The position numbers and the translations under genes are program-made. A model generated the notes under the pieces. The model had not been told where the DNA came from. It saw only the letters and a program-made list of their open reading frames with translations, and searched no databases. This document shows, piece by piece, positions 50,282 to 59,683 of a stretch of 64,000 bases of DNA; position 1 is the first letter of the stretch; each line of letters opens with the position of its first letter. The stretch is taken from positions 1 through 64,000 of the forward strand of contig PKVW01000014.1 in the NCBI GenBank assembly GCA_003131585.1. The letters run 5' to 3'. Origin of the DNA: Acidobacteriaceae bacterium. GTDB lineage: Bacteria; Acidobacteriota; Terriglobia; Terriglobales; Acidobacteriaceae.

Positions 50282-50358
50282 AGGCGCGTAGCTCAGTTGG
50301 TTAGAGCGCTACCTTGACACGGTAGAGGTCAGGAGTTCGAGTCTCCTCGTGCCTACCA
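50282..50358 (+). tRNA. tRNA-Val (GAC)
   Basis: 77 bases. Acceptor AGGCGCG/CGTGCCT (one G-T pair), discriminator A, encoded CCA. D arm AGCTCAGTTGGTTAGAGC, anticodon arm CTACC-TTGACAC-GGTAG with anticodon GAC at 50316-50318, T arm with GTTCGAGTC. All stems pair. Confidence 0.95.
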
Positions 50359-50554
50359 TTTCTTTCAATGGTTTAGCAGCAAGCAGTCGAAAAACCTCAA
50401 CCCACAATCCAGCCCACAGCTTCATTGCACGCTCCGAATGTATCCCAAGCGCCTGCGGCTGAGTGCCACACAAATCGCGAGAAGAGTTAGAATCACTTAG
50501 GAGTGCGGGTCCGAGCTGTCTTCCTGGCGGCCAAGCCCGAGAACCGGAGATCCT

Positions 50555-50869
50555 ATGGCAGAGCAGCCCAACGCGACGGCAGAAAAACGACGCCGCCCCG
50601 ATCCCAATGAAAAACTGATAAAGGTCTTCGACAGCGAGCAGGAGTCGGAGGCGATGGTGGTCAAGGGCTTGCTCGATTCCGCGAGGATTGAAAACGACCT
50701 CACGTCCGCCAGCATGTTGCAAGAAGTGTTTCCCGGTCTTGGCGGCATGATTATCCTGGTGCGGGAAGAGGATGCGGAGAAAGCGCTCCGCATGATCGCC
50801 GATTACCGGCAGCAGCCTTCCGCCAACGATTCCGCGGACGAACCGGACGATGACGAGACTAGTGGATAG
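50555..50869 (+). CDS. DUF2007-like putative signal-transducing protein
   Basis: 104 aa. After a basic N-terminus, LIKVFDSEQESEAMVVKGLLDSARIENDLTSASMLQEVFPGLGGMIILVREEDAEKALRMIADY is the DUF2007 fold (ferredoxin-like, small). GGAGA lies ~6 bases before ATG 50555. The acidic tail overlaps comEC tail-to-tail by 11 bases. Members of this family are abundant in Acidobacteria and have no defined activity; a ligand-sensing role is only suggested. Confidence 0.7.
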   Translation: MAEQPNATAEKRRRPDPNEKLIKVFDSEQESEAMVVKGLLDSARIENDLTSASMLQEVFPGLGGMIILVREEDAEKALRMIADYRQQPSANDSADEPDDDETSG

Positions 50870-53528
50870 CCGCCAGCCACGGCGTGACGGAATGGCCATC
50901 GAGGTAGAAGGTCACCGCCCCGTTGAGATCGGTACGGTACACGTGGACTCCGGAGTTTTGCAGGCGCGCCAGGACGTCAGCTTTCGGCAGACCGTACGAG
51001 GTTCGGAAGCCAACCGAGATCACGGCAAAGCTCGGCTTCACGGCCGCCAAAATCTCTGGAGTGGTGGATGTGGCGCTGCCGTGATGCCCCACCTTCAACA
51101 GGTCCGCCTTGGGATGGTGCAGGCTGGCTATCCGGCGCTCCACCGCTTTCTCGGCATCGCCCTCTAACAACACGGAAGTCCCGCCATAGCTGACGTGCAG
51201 AACCATGGAATCGTTATTCTTGGGCTCGAGGGCGGTGGGCCAGTCCTGCGGCGGAAAGAGCACTTGCACCTTAGCTCCGCCCAGCTCAAATTCGTCCCCC
51301 TCCCAGTGCCGCACTACTTCGATCCCCAGTGCGTGCGCCTCGGCGATCAGGTTCTCGAGCGCTGGACTCGGCGGCAGCAGGCCAACCCACAACTCTCTCG
51401 GGCGGAAGTCCTTCAGCACCGCGCTCATGCCTCCAATGTGGTCGGAGTGGCCGTGCGAAATCGCGACCGCATCTAGGCGAGAGATGCCGCGCGTCCACAG
51501 ATAAGGCGCAACCACATCTTCGCCAAAGTCGAGTTGCGAACCGGCACCCCAAGTGGCTCCGCCGGCGTCGATGAGCAAGGTGCGGCCTTGCGGCATCACC
51601 AGCAGGATGGCATCGCCCTCGCCTACGTCAATCGAAGTCACCTCCAGAAGTCCCGCTCGCGTTTTCGGCTGGGGAGGGACGAAGGCCAGCGCCAAGGATG
51701 CAGCCAGCAACGCAACCAGCCCGGTGACCGCGAGCGGCGCCCGGCGGCGCGCAAATATCATCGCCAGAACCAGTGCCGCGGAAGCTGCTGCGATCATCCC
51801 AAGAGACGGCGTTGCTACTCGAAGATCGGCCAGGCGCAGGCCTCCCAACCCGTGTACCGTGCCGGTAATCGCTTGCAGCGCAAGGGCCGTGAACAGCGCC
51901 GGAAGTCTCGCGAGCACGGGGGAAACGTATCCTATAGCGACCGTCAGCACGGCTGCGGGCATCAGGAGTTGCGTCAGGGGAACAACGGCCACGTTGGCGG
52001 GGAGGCCGATCGTAGTTGCGCGGTGAAAGTAATACGCCATGGGCAGCGCGAGCCCCATCTGCATTACCGCCGACACCAGCAGCAACTCAAACGCGCCCAG
52101 GCAAACAATCGTCAGGCCTCGCACCAGGCGCAACGACCAGGAATGCCCGAGAAAGCGCGCGAGCCGTCCTGCGATCAAGCGCAGATCCGCGCGAAACTGC
52201 GCGACGCGCGGAGGCAGCAATGCGCCATAGTCGTCGGCGTCCCAGTGGGCCAGCGCCTGGCGGTAGAACCGCGAAGTGCGCTCCACGAGCGGCATCCCGA
52301 TCGCAGCCACGATCAACACGCAAACGAACGTCATCTGGAAACTGGCCGTGAAGAGCTGCCGCGGATCGAATACGAGCAACCCGAGAGCCGCCGCCCCCAG
52401 AGCGTTGACCATCGCTCGGTCGCGGTAAAGCAGTCGCGTGCCCAGGTAGATGGCGCACATCAGCGTGGCTCGCCACACCGGCGCGCCCACTTCGGTGAGA
52501 CAGGCATAGGCAACGCAGAATAGAATCGTCAGCAAGGTCGCCGGAATGTCGCCGAACCGCATCCGGCGCAGCGTCCAGAACGCGACAAACGCCAGGATGG
52601 TCACGTTCATCCCCGAAACCACGAGAATGTGATAAGTGCCCGAGCGCTGGAAATCCACTCGGGTGTCGCGGTCGATAAAGGCCTCTTCGCCAATGACCAT
52701 GGCGTCAATCAGGGCGGCCTGCGGCGCGGGCCAAAGCGCGTGCACTTGGGCAATGATGCTGGCATGAATACGCGTTCGCCAGAGTTCCACACGGCTTCCC
52801 GCGAAGCCGGGCAGCACTTCTACGTCCTTATCCCAATCCCAGGCCTTGGCGGAAGCCAGCGCCGCGATGCCATTCGCGGCGAGGTACCCCTGATAGTCGA
52901 AAGCCCCTGGATTGCGGAAGTTGCGGGGCAGCTTCAGCTTGACCGGAAGCCGGATTCGTTCGCCATAGCGGAAAAGCCGTGGGGCGGGCGCGGCTACTCC
53001 ATCCGCCAGTGGCAAGAGCGCAGACCTGGCGGGGCGGGCGCTGTAGATTCCCAGCCGCACACCGGAATGCACGGGAATTCGCTTGCCGTTCTGGGCGACA
53101 ATCTCCTCCGTCTCTACGTCGAGGCTTTGTCGGACTTCGTTTGGAGATCCTTGCCGCAACCTGCCTCCTCGCGTCACGTGCGCGGTCATCTGGACTTCCT
53201 GGCCGTCCGTGAACGGCTGAAGGCTGGTATCGAGTGGGTTTGCCGAGCCTCGTACTTGTATGTGAAGCGCTCCCGCCAGGAAGAACGCACCCAGAGCCAA
53301 GCCGACGCCGAGCCATTTCCGTCTCCGCACGAAGTACAGCCCCGCGGCGAGAAACGCCGCGCCAGCCGCCACCCACCAGGCCGCCGGGCGCCACAGGGAA
53401 ACGCCGGCAACTATTCCCGCCGCGTAGGCCAGTGCGGCCCACAACATTGGTTGTCTCGCAGGCTTGAGCTTGAATTCAAGCGGGGTCGCTGGAGTTGGGG
53501 CCTTGTCGATTAGGGGCAACGCCGGCAT
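50859..53528 (-). CDS. comEC: ComEC/Rec2-family DNA uptake channel
   Basis: 889 aa. N-terminal membrane segments, a soluble OB-like domain (~95-215), then the Competence domain (~225-510) with VVSGMNVTILAF and LTEVGAPVWRATLMCAIYLG, many more helices, and a C-terminal metallo-beta-lactamase-like domain (~640-889) with AISHGHSDHIGGMSAV and LKVGHHGSATST. ComEC moves single-stranded DNA across the inner membrane; the MBL part is thought to degrade the non-transferred strand. No other com genes are nearby. Full length. Confidence 0.93.
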   Translation of the reverse strand: MPALPLIDKAPTPATPLEFKLKPARQPMLWAALAYAAGIVAGVSLWRPAAWWVAAGAAFLAAGLYFVRRRKWLGVGLALGAFFLAGALHIQVRGSANPLDTSLQPFTDGQEVQMTAHVTRGGRLRQGSPNEVRQSLDVETEEIVAQNGKRIPVHSGVRLGIYSARPARSALLPLADGVAAPAPRLFRYGERIRLPVKLKLPRNFRNPGAFDYQGYLAANGIAALASAKAWDWDKDVEVLPGFAGSRVELWRTRIHASIIAQVHALWPAPQAALIDAMVIGEEAFIDRDTRVDFQRSGTYHILVVSGMNVTILAFVAFWTLRRMRFGDIPATLLTILFCVAYACLTEVGAPVWRATLMCAIYLGTRLLYRDRAMVNALGAAALGLLVFDPRQLFTASFQMTFVCVLIVAAIGMPLVERTSRFYRQALAHWDADDYGALLPPRVAQFRADLRLIAGRLARFLGHSWSLRLVRGLTIVCLGAFELLLVSAVMQMGLALPMAYYFHRATTIGLPANVAVVPLTQLLMPAAVLTVAIGYVSPVLARLPALFTALALQAITGTVHGLGGLRLADLRVATPSLGMIAAASAALVLAMIFARRRAPLAVTGLVALLAASLALAFVPPQPKTRAGLLEVTSIDVGEGDAILLVMPQGRTLLIDAGGATWGAGSQLDFGEDVVAPYLWTRGISRLDAVAISHGHSDHIGGMSAVLKDFRPRELWVGLLPPSPALENLIAEAHALGIEVVRHWEGDEFELGGAKVQVLFPPQDWPTALEPKNNDSMVLHVSYGGTSVLLEGDAEKAVERRIASLHHPKADLLKVGHHGSATSTTPEILAAVKPSFAVISVGFRTSYGLPKADVLARLQNSGVHVYRTDLNGAVTFYLDGHSVTPWLAAIH

Positions 53529-53594
53529 GCATTGGCCTGATAGGAGTCGTCAGATATGGACAACAGACGGATCGCCGGACTTGGCGCAGCGGCA

Positions 53595-54986
53595 TCAGCG
53601 CACTAACTGCAGCACGCTCTCGAGGTGGTAAGTCTGGGGAAATAAATCGACCAGATGAACCTTCTCGATGCGATAGCCTGCCGCCTGCAGCGGCACCAGA
53701 TCGCGGGCCAGAGTTGCTGGATCGCACGAGACATAAGTCACGCGCGGCGCGCCCGCACTCGCAAGCAAACGCGCCACGCGATCTCCCAAACCGCTTCGGG
53801 GCGGGTCCACTACCGCAAGGTCGAACTGGGGGAGGACTCCCGCCTTGCCGACCCGCCCCTTATTCCCGAGCTCTGTCAAATATTGCTCGGCCGCGGATTC
53901 TACTGCCTTTCCATTCACGGGCAAATTGTATTGAAGATCGCTGGCGGCTGTCTGTGACGCTTCCACCGAAACGACGTGACGGAAGTCACAAGCCAAGGCT
54001 GTGGAAAACAGCCCCACACCGGCGTAGAGATCCAGCGCCAGCTCACCGGAGCGGCCCGCCGAGACGATCTTGACGAGTTCGTCGATAAGGAAACGGTTGG
54101 TCTGGAAGAATGCTCCTGCGCTGACGCGGTAGGCCGCCGTCTTAGTCCGATACGTGAATTCCGAGGCGCCCACCGCGACCAGCGGTTCCTGCACGCCTTT
54201 CCGCGGCTCATGGAATGCCGCTACGCCTGCAATCTCCGGCATGGATGCGCACAATTCTTCGGCCCACGCCCGTACCGCGGCGCGTCGAGCCTCTGGAGCG
54301 CACAAGAGCTCGACCAGCAGGCGCGTGTCATTTTTATTGCCATCAGTGTCATTTTCATTAGCCTCGGCATTGGCGAAGAACTCGACTTCGCGGACGCCTT
54401 CTAGGGCCTTGCCCGCTCGTCCGGCCTGCCACAGCGCCGCAATACCACGGTTGATCAGCGGCGAGCTGATGGGACACTCCTCGACCGGCAGCAATTCATG
54501 CGAGGACAACTTGAAGTATCCCGCCGCGAACTCAGGCCGCGTCTGCACCTGCAGCCGCGAACGATTGCGATAGTTCCAGGGCGGCGAAGGATGCACCTCA
54601 ATTTCGCACTCCAGTTCGAGCTTGGCGATGCGCCGCAGGTTCTCCCGCAGGATTTCTTTCTTGATCTCGAGTTGGTGCTCGTAGCTGGCATGCTGATAGT
54701 GGCATCCCCCGCAGCGGCCAAAATATGGACAGGGCGGCTCGATGCGGTACGGCGAAGGCTCTACGATTGCCTGGGCATTGGCGCGTGCGAAGCCGGACTT
54801 TTCTTCGGTGAGTGTGGCTTCGATCTTTTCTCCCGTAAGAACAAAGGGAACAAATACGGCCTTGCCGCGTCCGCGGCCTTTATTACTCGGCAATGCATTT
54901 CCCGTCGGTCCATTTCCCGACGATCCGGCGGGAAGGCGGGCGAGGCCGTCGCCGCCGCAGATGAGCTTTTCTATGGTTAGGAGCAA
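53595..54986 (-). CDS. rlmD: 23S rRNA (uracil-C5)-methyltransferase, RlmD-like
   Basis: 463 aa from TTG 54986. TRAM-like N-terminus (MLLTIEKLICGGDGLARL), [4Fe-4S] cluster Cys in CPYFGRCGGCHYQH (C-x5-C-x2-C) and a further Cys in VEECPISS. SAM-binding LDLYAGVGLFSTAL, DLAVVDPPRSGLG, and the catalytic Cys in VTYVSCDPATLARDL. FPQTYHLESV closes the family. These features fit RlmD/RumA (U1939 of 23S rRNA) better than TrmA, which lacks the cluster. Confidence 0.9.
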   Translation of the reverse strand: MLLTIEKLICGGDGLARLPAGSSGNGPTGNALPSNKGRGRGKAVFVPFVLTGEKIEATLTEEKSGFARANAQAIVEPSPYRIEPPCPYFGRCGGCHYQHASYEHQLEIKKEILRENLRRIAKLELECEIEVHPSPPWNYRNRSRLQVQTRPEFAAGYFKLSSHELLPVEECPISSPLINRGIAALWQAGRAGKALEGVREVEFFANAEANENDTDGNKNDTRLLVELLCAPEARRAAVRAWAEELCASMPEIAGVAAFHEPRKGVQEPLVAVGASEFTYRTKTAAYRVSAGAFFQTNRFLIDELVKIVSAGRSGELALDLYAGVGLFSTALACDFRHVVSVEASQTAASDLQYNLPVNGKAVESAAEQYLTELGNKGRVGKAGVLPQFDLAVVDPPRSGLGDRVARLLASAGAPRVTYVSCDPATLARDLVPLQAAGYRIEKVHLVDLFPQTYHLESVLQLVR

Positions 54987-55044
54987 GAGTTGATTCTACG
55001 GCCTGAGAGAAGATGGGGAGGATTGCCGATTGCCGACTCACTCG

Positions 55045-56571
55045 TTACTTGGAGGCGACAGGGGCGAAATCTGCCCAGTCCAGATCAAGCCTTACCCAGT
55101 ACGGGGCTTGCGGCGGCGGGGGGAACATAATTGTTTTGTCCTTCTGGAGATCGCGCAGTTTCAGGTACACGCACGTGACAACGGGCCCCATCGAGTAGAT
55201 CTTGGTGTCTTCGACCGTGCCCTTTGCCCCGACGCTGGTCAGCGATTCGAATGTACCTTCCCACTTGTCCACGCTGCCACCATCAGTGCGCACGCATTCC
55301 TGCACCAGCCCGCGATAGGTTTTTTCGAAAGAGGCCTTGTAACCAGGGCCTTCGGGCGTTTTCATATTGGCATCTGCGGCCGCTTCCATCTCATGCAGCT
55401 TCACGGCAAATGGGGCTGAGTAAGCCGCCCATTTCTTTACCATGTCGAAATCCGCTTTCGAGTCCCAGGTCTCCTCATCCCATTGCTCGCCGATGCGGGT
55501 CAGGATTTTGTCGGTGACGATTGGGTCGCGCTTACCGAAATGAGACGCCAGGAAGGCAATGCGGTTTAAGTTCAGCATGGACACTCCGTATTGCTTCTCG
55601 GAGGCTTCAAAGCCGCGCTCGATTCTTTCCCACGACAGGTGGGGATCGTCTGGGGAGCAGGAAATCACGTAGTTCGCGCTCGCGATCTGGAAGTAGAGAA
55701 TGTCGCCCTGATCTCCTCCGATGCGGTCGGCGACCCCCTCGGTGAACCTCTCGGTGCCCCCTGGCTCCCCGCCCCATTTGGGCAGCAGGCGGCTAGCACG
55801 TACGCGAGCATAGTAGAAATAACCCGGCTCAAACTTGAATGCCTCTTCGAAGAGAGCGCGCTTTTCAGCCGCGTCCCAGTCCTGGTCCTCGGCTACGAGC
55901 ATCATGGCGAGGTACCACTCGGGGCACCTGGGAAGATTGCTGGCTTCGTTGAGAATTCGCCTGGCTTCGGCGGTACGTTGCCCGAATAACTTCCAGCCGC
56001 TTTCGCTAACCGTGTTGGAATAACCGGTGCCCCGCGCGTCCCCGGCGTAGCCGAGGTAAGCGGAGGCCAGCGCAACCCGCGCGGTAACCGAGTTCGGGCG
56101 CGCAGTCACCCAATGCTGCAGCCGTTGCAGAAGCAGGTCCCAATCTTCTTGCGTGGCGTGCATCCGATATTGGCCCGGCTCGGACAAGCCTGTATACAGT
56201 TGCTTGAGTTTCCAGAGGCCGCCGGGAAATCTTTCTTTACTCGATCGCGCACGATCGGCCAGACAATCGAGTTCCTCGATCCGTTCGGCTTTGAGCATGC
56301 GCCTGATGGTGTCCCTATAATCACGGAGGGCGTGGACGTCGGTGCTGGGGTCGCTGTTCGGACCGGCGGCATCCTCTACCGCAGCATTGCATGTGACAGA
56401 GTGCGAGCTTTGGTCAAATCGAAGTTCGCTGTGCCAGTGCCGGCTTAGGGCGAAGCTGCCTGTGGCCACCAGCAGTAACACGAGGGCACCACCCTGCAGG
56501 GCCGTCGACGAGGAATTGAGATAGCGAGCCAAGAAGCTCGCGGTTGATTTTTCGGATACCTTGCCGGCCAC
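55045..56571 (-). CDS. DUF4034-like TPR protein, membrane-anchored
   Basis: 508 aa. An N-terminal transmembrane segment (LQGGALVLLLVATGSFALS) follows a short cytoplasmic tail. The domain shows LLQRLQHWVTARPNSVTARVALASAYLGYAGDARGTGYSNTVSESGWKLF, then RCPEWYLAMMLVAEDQDWDAAEKRALFEEAFKFEPGYFYYARVRASRLLPKWGGEPG, a helical-repeat pattern that I associate with DUF4034. The C-terminal 120 residues include VQECVRTDGG...GPVVTCVYLKLRDLQKDKTIMFPPPPQAPYWV, a possible carboxy domain. Function unknown; probably faces the periplasm. Confidence 0.7.
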   Translation of the reverse strand: MAGKVSEKSTASFLARYLNSSSTALQGGALVLLLVATGSFALSRHWHSELRFDQSSHSVTCNAAVEDAAGPNSDPSTDVHALRDYRDTIRRMLKAERIEELDCLADRARSSKERFPGGLWKLKQLYTGLSEPGQYRMHATQEDWDLLLQRLQHWVTARPNSVTARVALASAYLGYAGDARGTGYSNTVSESGWKLFGQRTAEARRILNEASNLPRCPEWYLAMMLVAEDQDWDAAEKRALFEEAFKFEPGYFYYARVRASRLLPKWGGEPGGTERFTEGVADRIGGDQGDILYFQIASANYVISCSPDDPHLSWERIERGFEASEKQYGVSMLNLNRIAFLASHFGKRDPIVTDKILTRIGEQWDEETWDSKADFDMVKKWAAYSAPFAVKLHEMEAAADANMKTPEGPGYKASFEKTYRGLVQECVRTDGGSVDKWEGTFESLTSVGAKGTVEDTKIYSMGPVVTCVYLKLRDLQKDKTIMFPPPPQAPYWVRLDLDWADFAPVASK

Positions 56572-56720
56572 AGATGACGCCCCGTTTTAAGGATGTGTCC
56601 TTACTGGGATACGTTACTGTTGGGCTGGGGGCGCGGCAAGGTTACTTCTGTGAGAGGGTGCGGTGAGAGCGGGGTAATAGGCGACCTCGATAGTAGGCAA
56701 CGGAAAATTGTACCCGGAAG

Positions 56721-57887
56721 TCACAGCGCCCGTCCGGCCGCCGCGCCTGAGGCCCACGCCCACTGAAAATTGAATCCGCCGAGATGGCCAGTCACGTCCA
56801 CTACCTCGCCGATGAAGAATAGTCCCGGGACCTTGCGGCTCTCCATCGTCTTGGCCGAAAGTTCGTCCGTATCAACGCCGCCCGCGGTGACCTCGGCCTT
56901 CTCATAGCCTTCCGTGCCCGTTGGCGAGATTGCCCAGGCATGGGTCTGCGCTTCCAGGTCAGCGAGCGCCTGATTCGTCCACGAAGTAGGCGCGTGCCAA
57001 TCCAGCCAGCGGTCCGAAAAGCGATGGGGTAGAACTTTCCGCAACTCCGCCCGCAGGGCGCCCGGATTCCTTTGTGTTTTCGGATCGCGAAACCCGGCGG
57101 TAACCTCGCATCCGGACACCAGATCGATCAGGACGGGCTGTGGTTCCTTCCAATACGACGAAATCTGCAAGATCGCGGGCCCGCTCAGCCCGCGATGCGT
57201 GATCAGCATCTTTTCGCGAAACCGCTGCCCGCCACACGACGCGATCACCTCCGCCGAAACGCCTGCCAGATCGCAGTAGCGGGAACAATCCTCGGCGCTC
57301 AGCAGCAGCGGCACCAATCCAGGCCAGGGTTCGCGGATGGCAAGCCCGAACTGCCGCGCCAGGTCGTAGCCAAATGGCGTTGCGCCAATCTTCGGAATCG
57401 AAAGCCCTCCGGTGGCAACCACCAGCGCCGGCGCCCTGAACTCCGCATTGGCCGCGCGCACGATGAAGTCGGTCGTGTGCTCAACTCCCCGAATCTTCGT
57501 ATTCAGAAAGATGCTCACTCCGGCATGCTGGCATTCGGCTTCAAGCATCCCAAGGATGTCGCGCGCGGAATGATCGCAGAAAAGCTGCCCCAGCACCTTC
57601 TCGTGATATGCAATGCCGTGCTTTTCCACCAGCGCGATGAAATCCGCCGGCGTGTAGCGAGCTAATGCCGACTTGGCAAAATGCGGATTCGAGGAAATGA
57701 AGTTCTCCGGCCGGCAATGAATGTTGGTAAAATTGCAGCGTCCGCCGCCGGAGATCAGGATTTTCTTGCCCAGCCGGTTTGCATGTTCCAGCACCGCGAC
57801 GCGCCGGCCGCGCTTGCCGGCTTCGATGGCGCACATCAGTCCCGCCGCGCCGCCACCGAGAATGAGCGCATCGAAGGAATGGGTCAT
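56721..57887 (-). CDS. HI0933/BaiN-family flavoprotein
   Basis: 388 aa from ATG 57887; the long in-frame extension upstream overlaps the next gene and was rejected. FAD-binding DALILGGGAAGLMCAIEAGKRGRRVAVLE, followed by the family signature KKILISGGGRCNFTN. LVVATGGLSIPKIGATPFGYDLA and GLFFIGEVVDVTGHLGGFNFQWAWASG are typical. BaiN-type enzymes are NADH-dependent reductases or dehydrogenases; the substrate is unknown. It is 19 bases after the preceding conserved gene. Confidence 0.88.
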   Translation of the reverse strand: MTHSFDALILGGGAAGLMCAIEAGKRGRRVAVLEHANRLGKKILISGGGRCNFTNIHCRPENFISSNPHFAKSALARYTPADFIALVEKHGIAYHEKVLGQLFCDHSARDILGMLEAECQHAGVSIFLNTKIRGVEHTTDFIVRAANAEFRAPALVVATGGLSIPKIGATPFGYDLARQFGLAIREPWPGLVPLLLSAEDCSRYCDLAGVSAEVIASCGGQRFREKMLITHRGLSGPAILQISSYWKEPQPVLIDLVSGCEVTAGFRDPKTQRNPGALRAELRKVLPHRFSDRWLDWHAPTSWTNQALADLEAQTHAWAISPTGTEGYEKAEVTAGGVDTDELSAKTMESRKVPGLFFIGEVVDVTGHLGGFNFQWAWASGAAAGRAL

Positions 57888-57906
57888 GAGTCGATAATCC
57901 AGGCGC

Positions 57907-58644
57907 TCACATGTAAAACAGGCTGAGCCGCGGCAGGCCGTATTTTTCCAGAAGGCGTTTGTGGACGTACTGCTTTTGCAGCTGTTCGATCTGAGGCCCC
58001 GCCATCTTGCGCCGATAGGGCGCGAGTTCGCGATCAGCCTGCGCGCGCACCGCCACGATCTCTTCATCCGGAGTGGCGGCGAGCAATGCGGCAAAAAGTT
58101 TTTCCTCCAGCACGGTCAGATGGCGCTCCAAATCTTCCAGTCTTGCCGCTGTTGTTTTGCTCTCGGTTTCCTGCGCCAGTTTGCGGAGCGTGGCGCCGGA
58201 TTCCTCGGCGACCGCCTGAACGAAAACTCCCGCACTCCGCGGCAGCTTCGCAGCGTCCAGCAGATCCGCATTGCGCCGCAGAAACGCTGCGATTGCCTCC
58301 GGCTCAAACCCCTGCCCCGCGCCCGATTTGATCGAGACCGATTGTCCGGCGGCGGGGTGCGCCGCGCCCACCGCCGCTTCCTTCATGTCTTCCGCCGCCG
58401 CCAGCACTTCCTGCGAACAGAATCCCAGCCCATTGATTTTTCGCGTCTTAGAAGGACGCATTTCGTAGCGTTCGAAAGTCACGTCGATGCCGCGCAGCAC
58501 GGCCTCGAGTGGAATTCCCGCATCCTTCCAAGTCTCGATAAGTACCCAGTCGAGCGTGGATAGCCGCAGGATACCGCCCCAGCGGCGCTGAAAGTGTTCT
58601 TCAATTTCGGTGAAGTAGTTGAAGTAATTGAATTGATCCTCCAC
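57907..58644 (-). CDS. Conserved hypothetical protein
   Basis: 245 aa. Early residues (FNYFTEIEEHFQRRWGGILRLSTLDWVLIETWKDAGIPLEAVLRGIDVTFERYEMRPSKTRKINGLGFCSQEVLAAAEDM) look like a helical domain. The second half (RKLAQETESKTTAARLEDLERHLTVLEEKLFAALLAATPDEEIVAVRAQADRELAPYRRKM) is a probable coiled coil. No enzyme motif. Located between coaX (6-base gap) and the BaiN-like gene (19 bases). I know similar acidobacterial proteins but no function. Confidence 0.7.
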   Translation of the reverse strand: MEDQFNYFNYFTEIEEHFQRRWGGILRLSTLDWVLIETWKDAGIPLEAVLRGIDVTFERYEMRPSKTRKINGLGFCSQEVLAAAEDMKEAAVGAAHPAAGQSVSIKSGAGQGFEPEAIAAFLRRNADLLDAAKLPRSAGVFVQAVAEESGATLRKLAQETESKTTAARLEDLERHLTVLEEKLFAALLAATPDEEIVAVRAQADRELAPYRRKMAGPQIEQLQKQYVHKRLLEKYGLPRLSLFYM

Positions 58645-58650
58645 GGCGGC

Positions 58651-59559
58651 TCAGCGGGTGGAACGCGGAGTGGAAGAAGCGCGCTGGCCGCCATTGTTCG
58701 CCTTGCGCGAACTTGGCGCGGCTTTGGCTGCGATCCGCGGACGCGCTGCGACGTTGCGCTCCCAGATGATGCGCAGGCCTTCGAGGGTTAGAAAATCATC
58801 CACATGTTTGATGTACTTCGATCCTGTGCCGATCATTGGCCCCAGGCCGCCGGTGGCGATCACTTTCGTTTCATTGCCCAACTCGCCCAGCAGAAGTTCG
58901 AGAATGCCATCCACCAGCCCGAGATAGCCGTAGTAAAGCCCCGATTGTACGCTGCCCACCGTATTGGTTCCAATCACGCGCGCGGGCTTGCGGATCTCGA
59001 CTCGCGGCAGGCGCGCCGCGCGCTGGAAAAGAGCGTCGGCTGAGATGCCGATCCCCGGGCAGATCACTCCGCCAAGATACTCGCCCTTTGCGGAAACGCA
59101 ATCGAACGTGGTCGCCGTGCCGAAGTCCACAATCACGCACGGGCCGCCATACTTTTCAAACGCAGCCACGCCGTTTACGATGCGGTCCGCGCCCACTTCC
59201 GCCGGATTGTCATAGTGCACCGGCATGCCGGTTCTCACTCCCGGCTCGATCAACAGCGGCTTGGAATTGAAGTAGCGCTCGCACACCTGCCTTAGCACCG
59301 GATCGAGCGGCGGCACTACCGATGAGATCACGATCCCGCGAATCCCCGACGCCTCCAGGCTGGCCATCGAGAATAAATTGCGGAACAAGACGCCATACTC
59401 GTCCACGGTGCTGCTCTGCCGGGTCGCGACCCGCCAGTTGGCCACCAGTCGCCCGTAGCGCGGAGTGTCGTCGGCGTCCGCCTCGGGATGCGGCTTCGCA
59501 ACCCGGGCAAAAACCCCCAGCACCGTATTCGTATTGCCGACATCAAGGACAAAAAGCAT
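58651..59559 (-). CDS. coaX: Type III pantothenate kinase
   Basis: 302 aa. Phosphorylates pantothenate in the first step of CoA synthesis, independent of CoA feedback. ASKHA-fold motifs: LFVLDVGNTNTVLGVF, NPAEVGADRIVNGVAAFEKYG, CVIVDFGTATTFDCVSAKGEYLGGVICPG, and a later VIATGGLGPM. A basic Ala-rich tail extends past the usual end. Clustered with birA and nadC. Confidence 0.95.
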   Translation of the reverse strand: MLFVLDVGNTNTVLGVFARVAKPHPEADADDTPRYGRLVANWRVATRQSSTVDEYGVLFRNLFSMASLEASGIRGIVISSVVPPLDPVLRQVCERYFNSKPLLIEPGVRTGMPVHYDNPAEVGADRIVNGVAAFEKYGGPCVIVDFGTATTFDCVSAKGEYLGGVICPGIGISADALFQRAARLPRVEIRKPARVIGTNTVGSVQSGLYYGYLGLVDGILELLLGELGNETKVIATGGLGPMIGTGSKYIKHVDDFLTLEGLRIIWERNVAARPRIAAKAAPSSRKANNGGQRASSTPRSTR

Positions 59560-59578
59560 GATCGTCCGTCTCTGAAGC

Positions 59579-59683
59579 GATTGGCAATTAGTATTCGGCC
59601 CGTGCGAAACTGTGAATGGCTGAACTCTGATTGCTAACTGCTAGTTGCTAATTGCTCGTTCTGCTAGTTGCTAATTGCTCGTT
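59579..59683. repeat. Inverted word repeat (GCAATTAGCAACTAGCAG type) with exact 23-base tandem copy
   Basis: CTGCTAGTTGCTAATTGCTCGTT occurs exactly twice in tandem (59638-59660 and 59661-59683; 23 bases each). A left arm GATTGGCAATTAG (59579-59591) is in the opposite orientation. The same word family is at 34748-34827. It lies between birA and coaX. Confidence 0.85.

Noticed and set aside
50309-50899. A 196-codon minus-strand frame.
   Set aside because: It overlaps tRNA-Val and the DUF2007-like gene and has no family resemblance.
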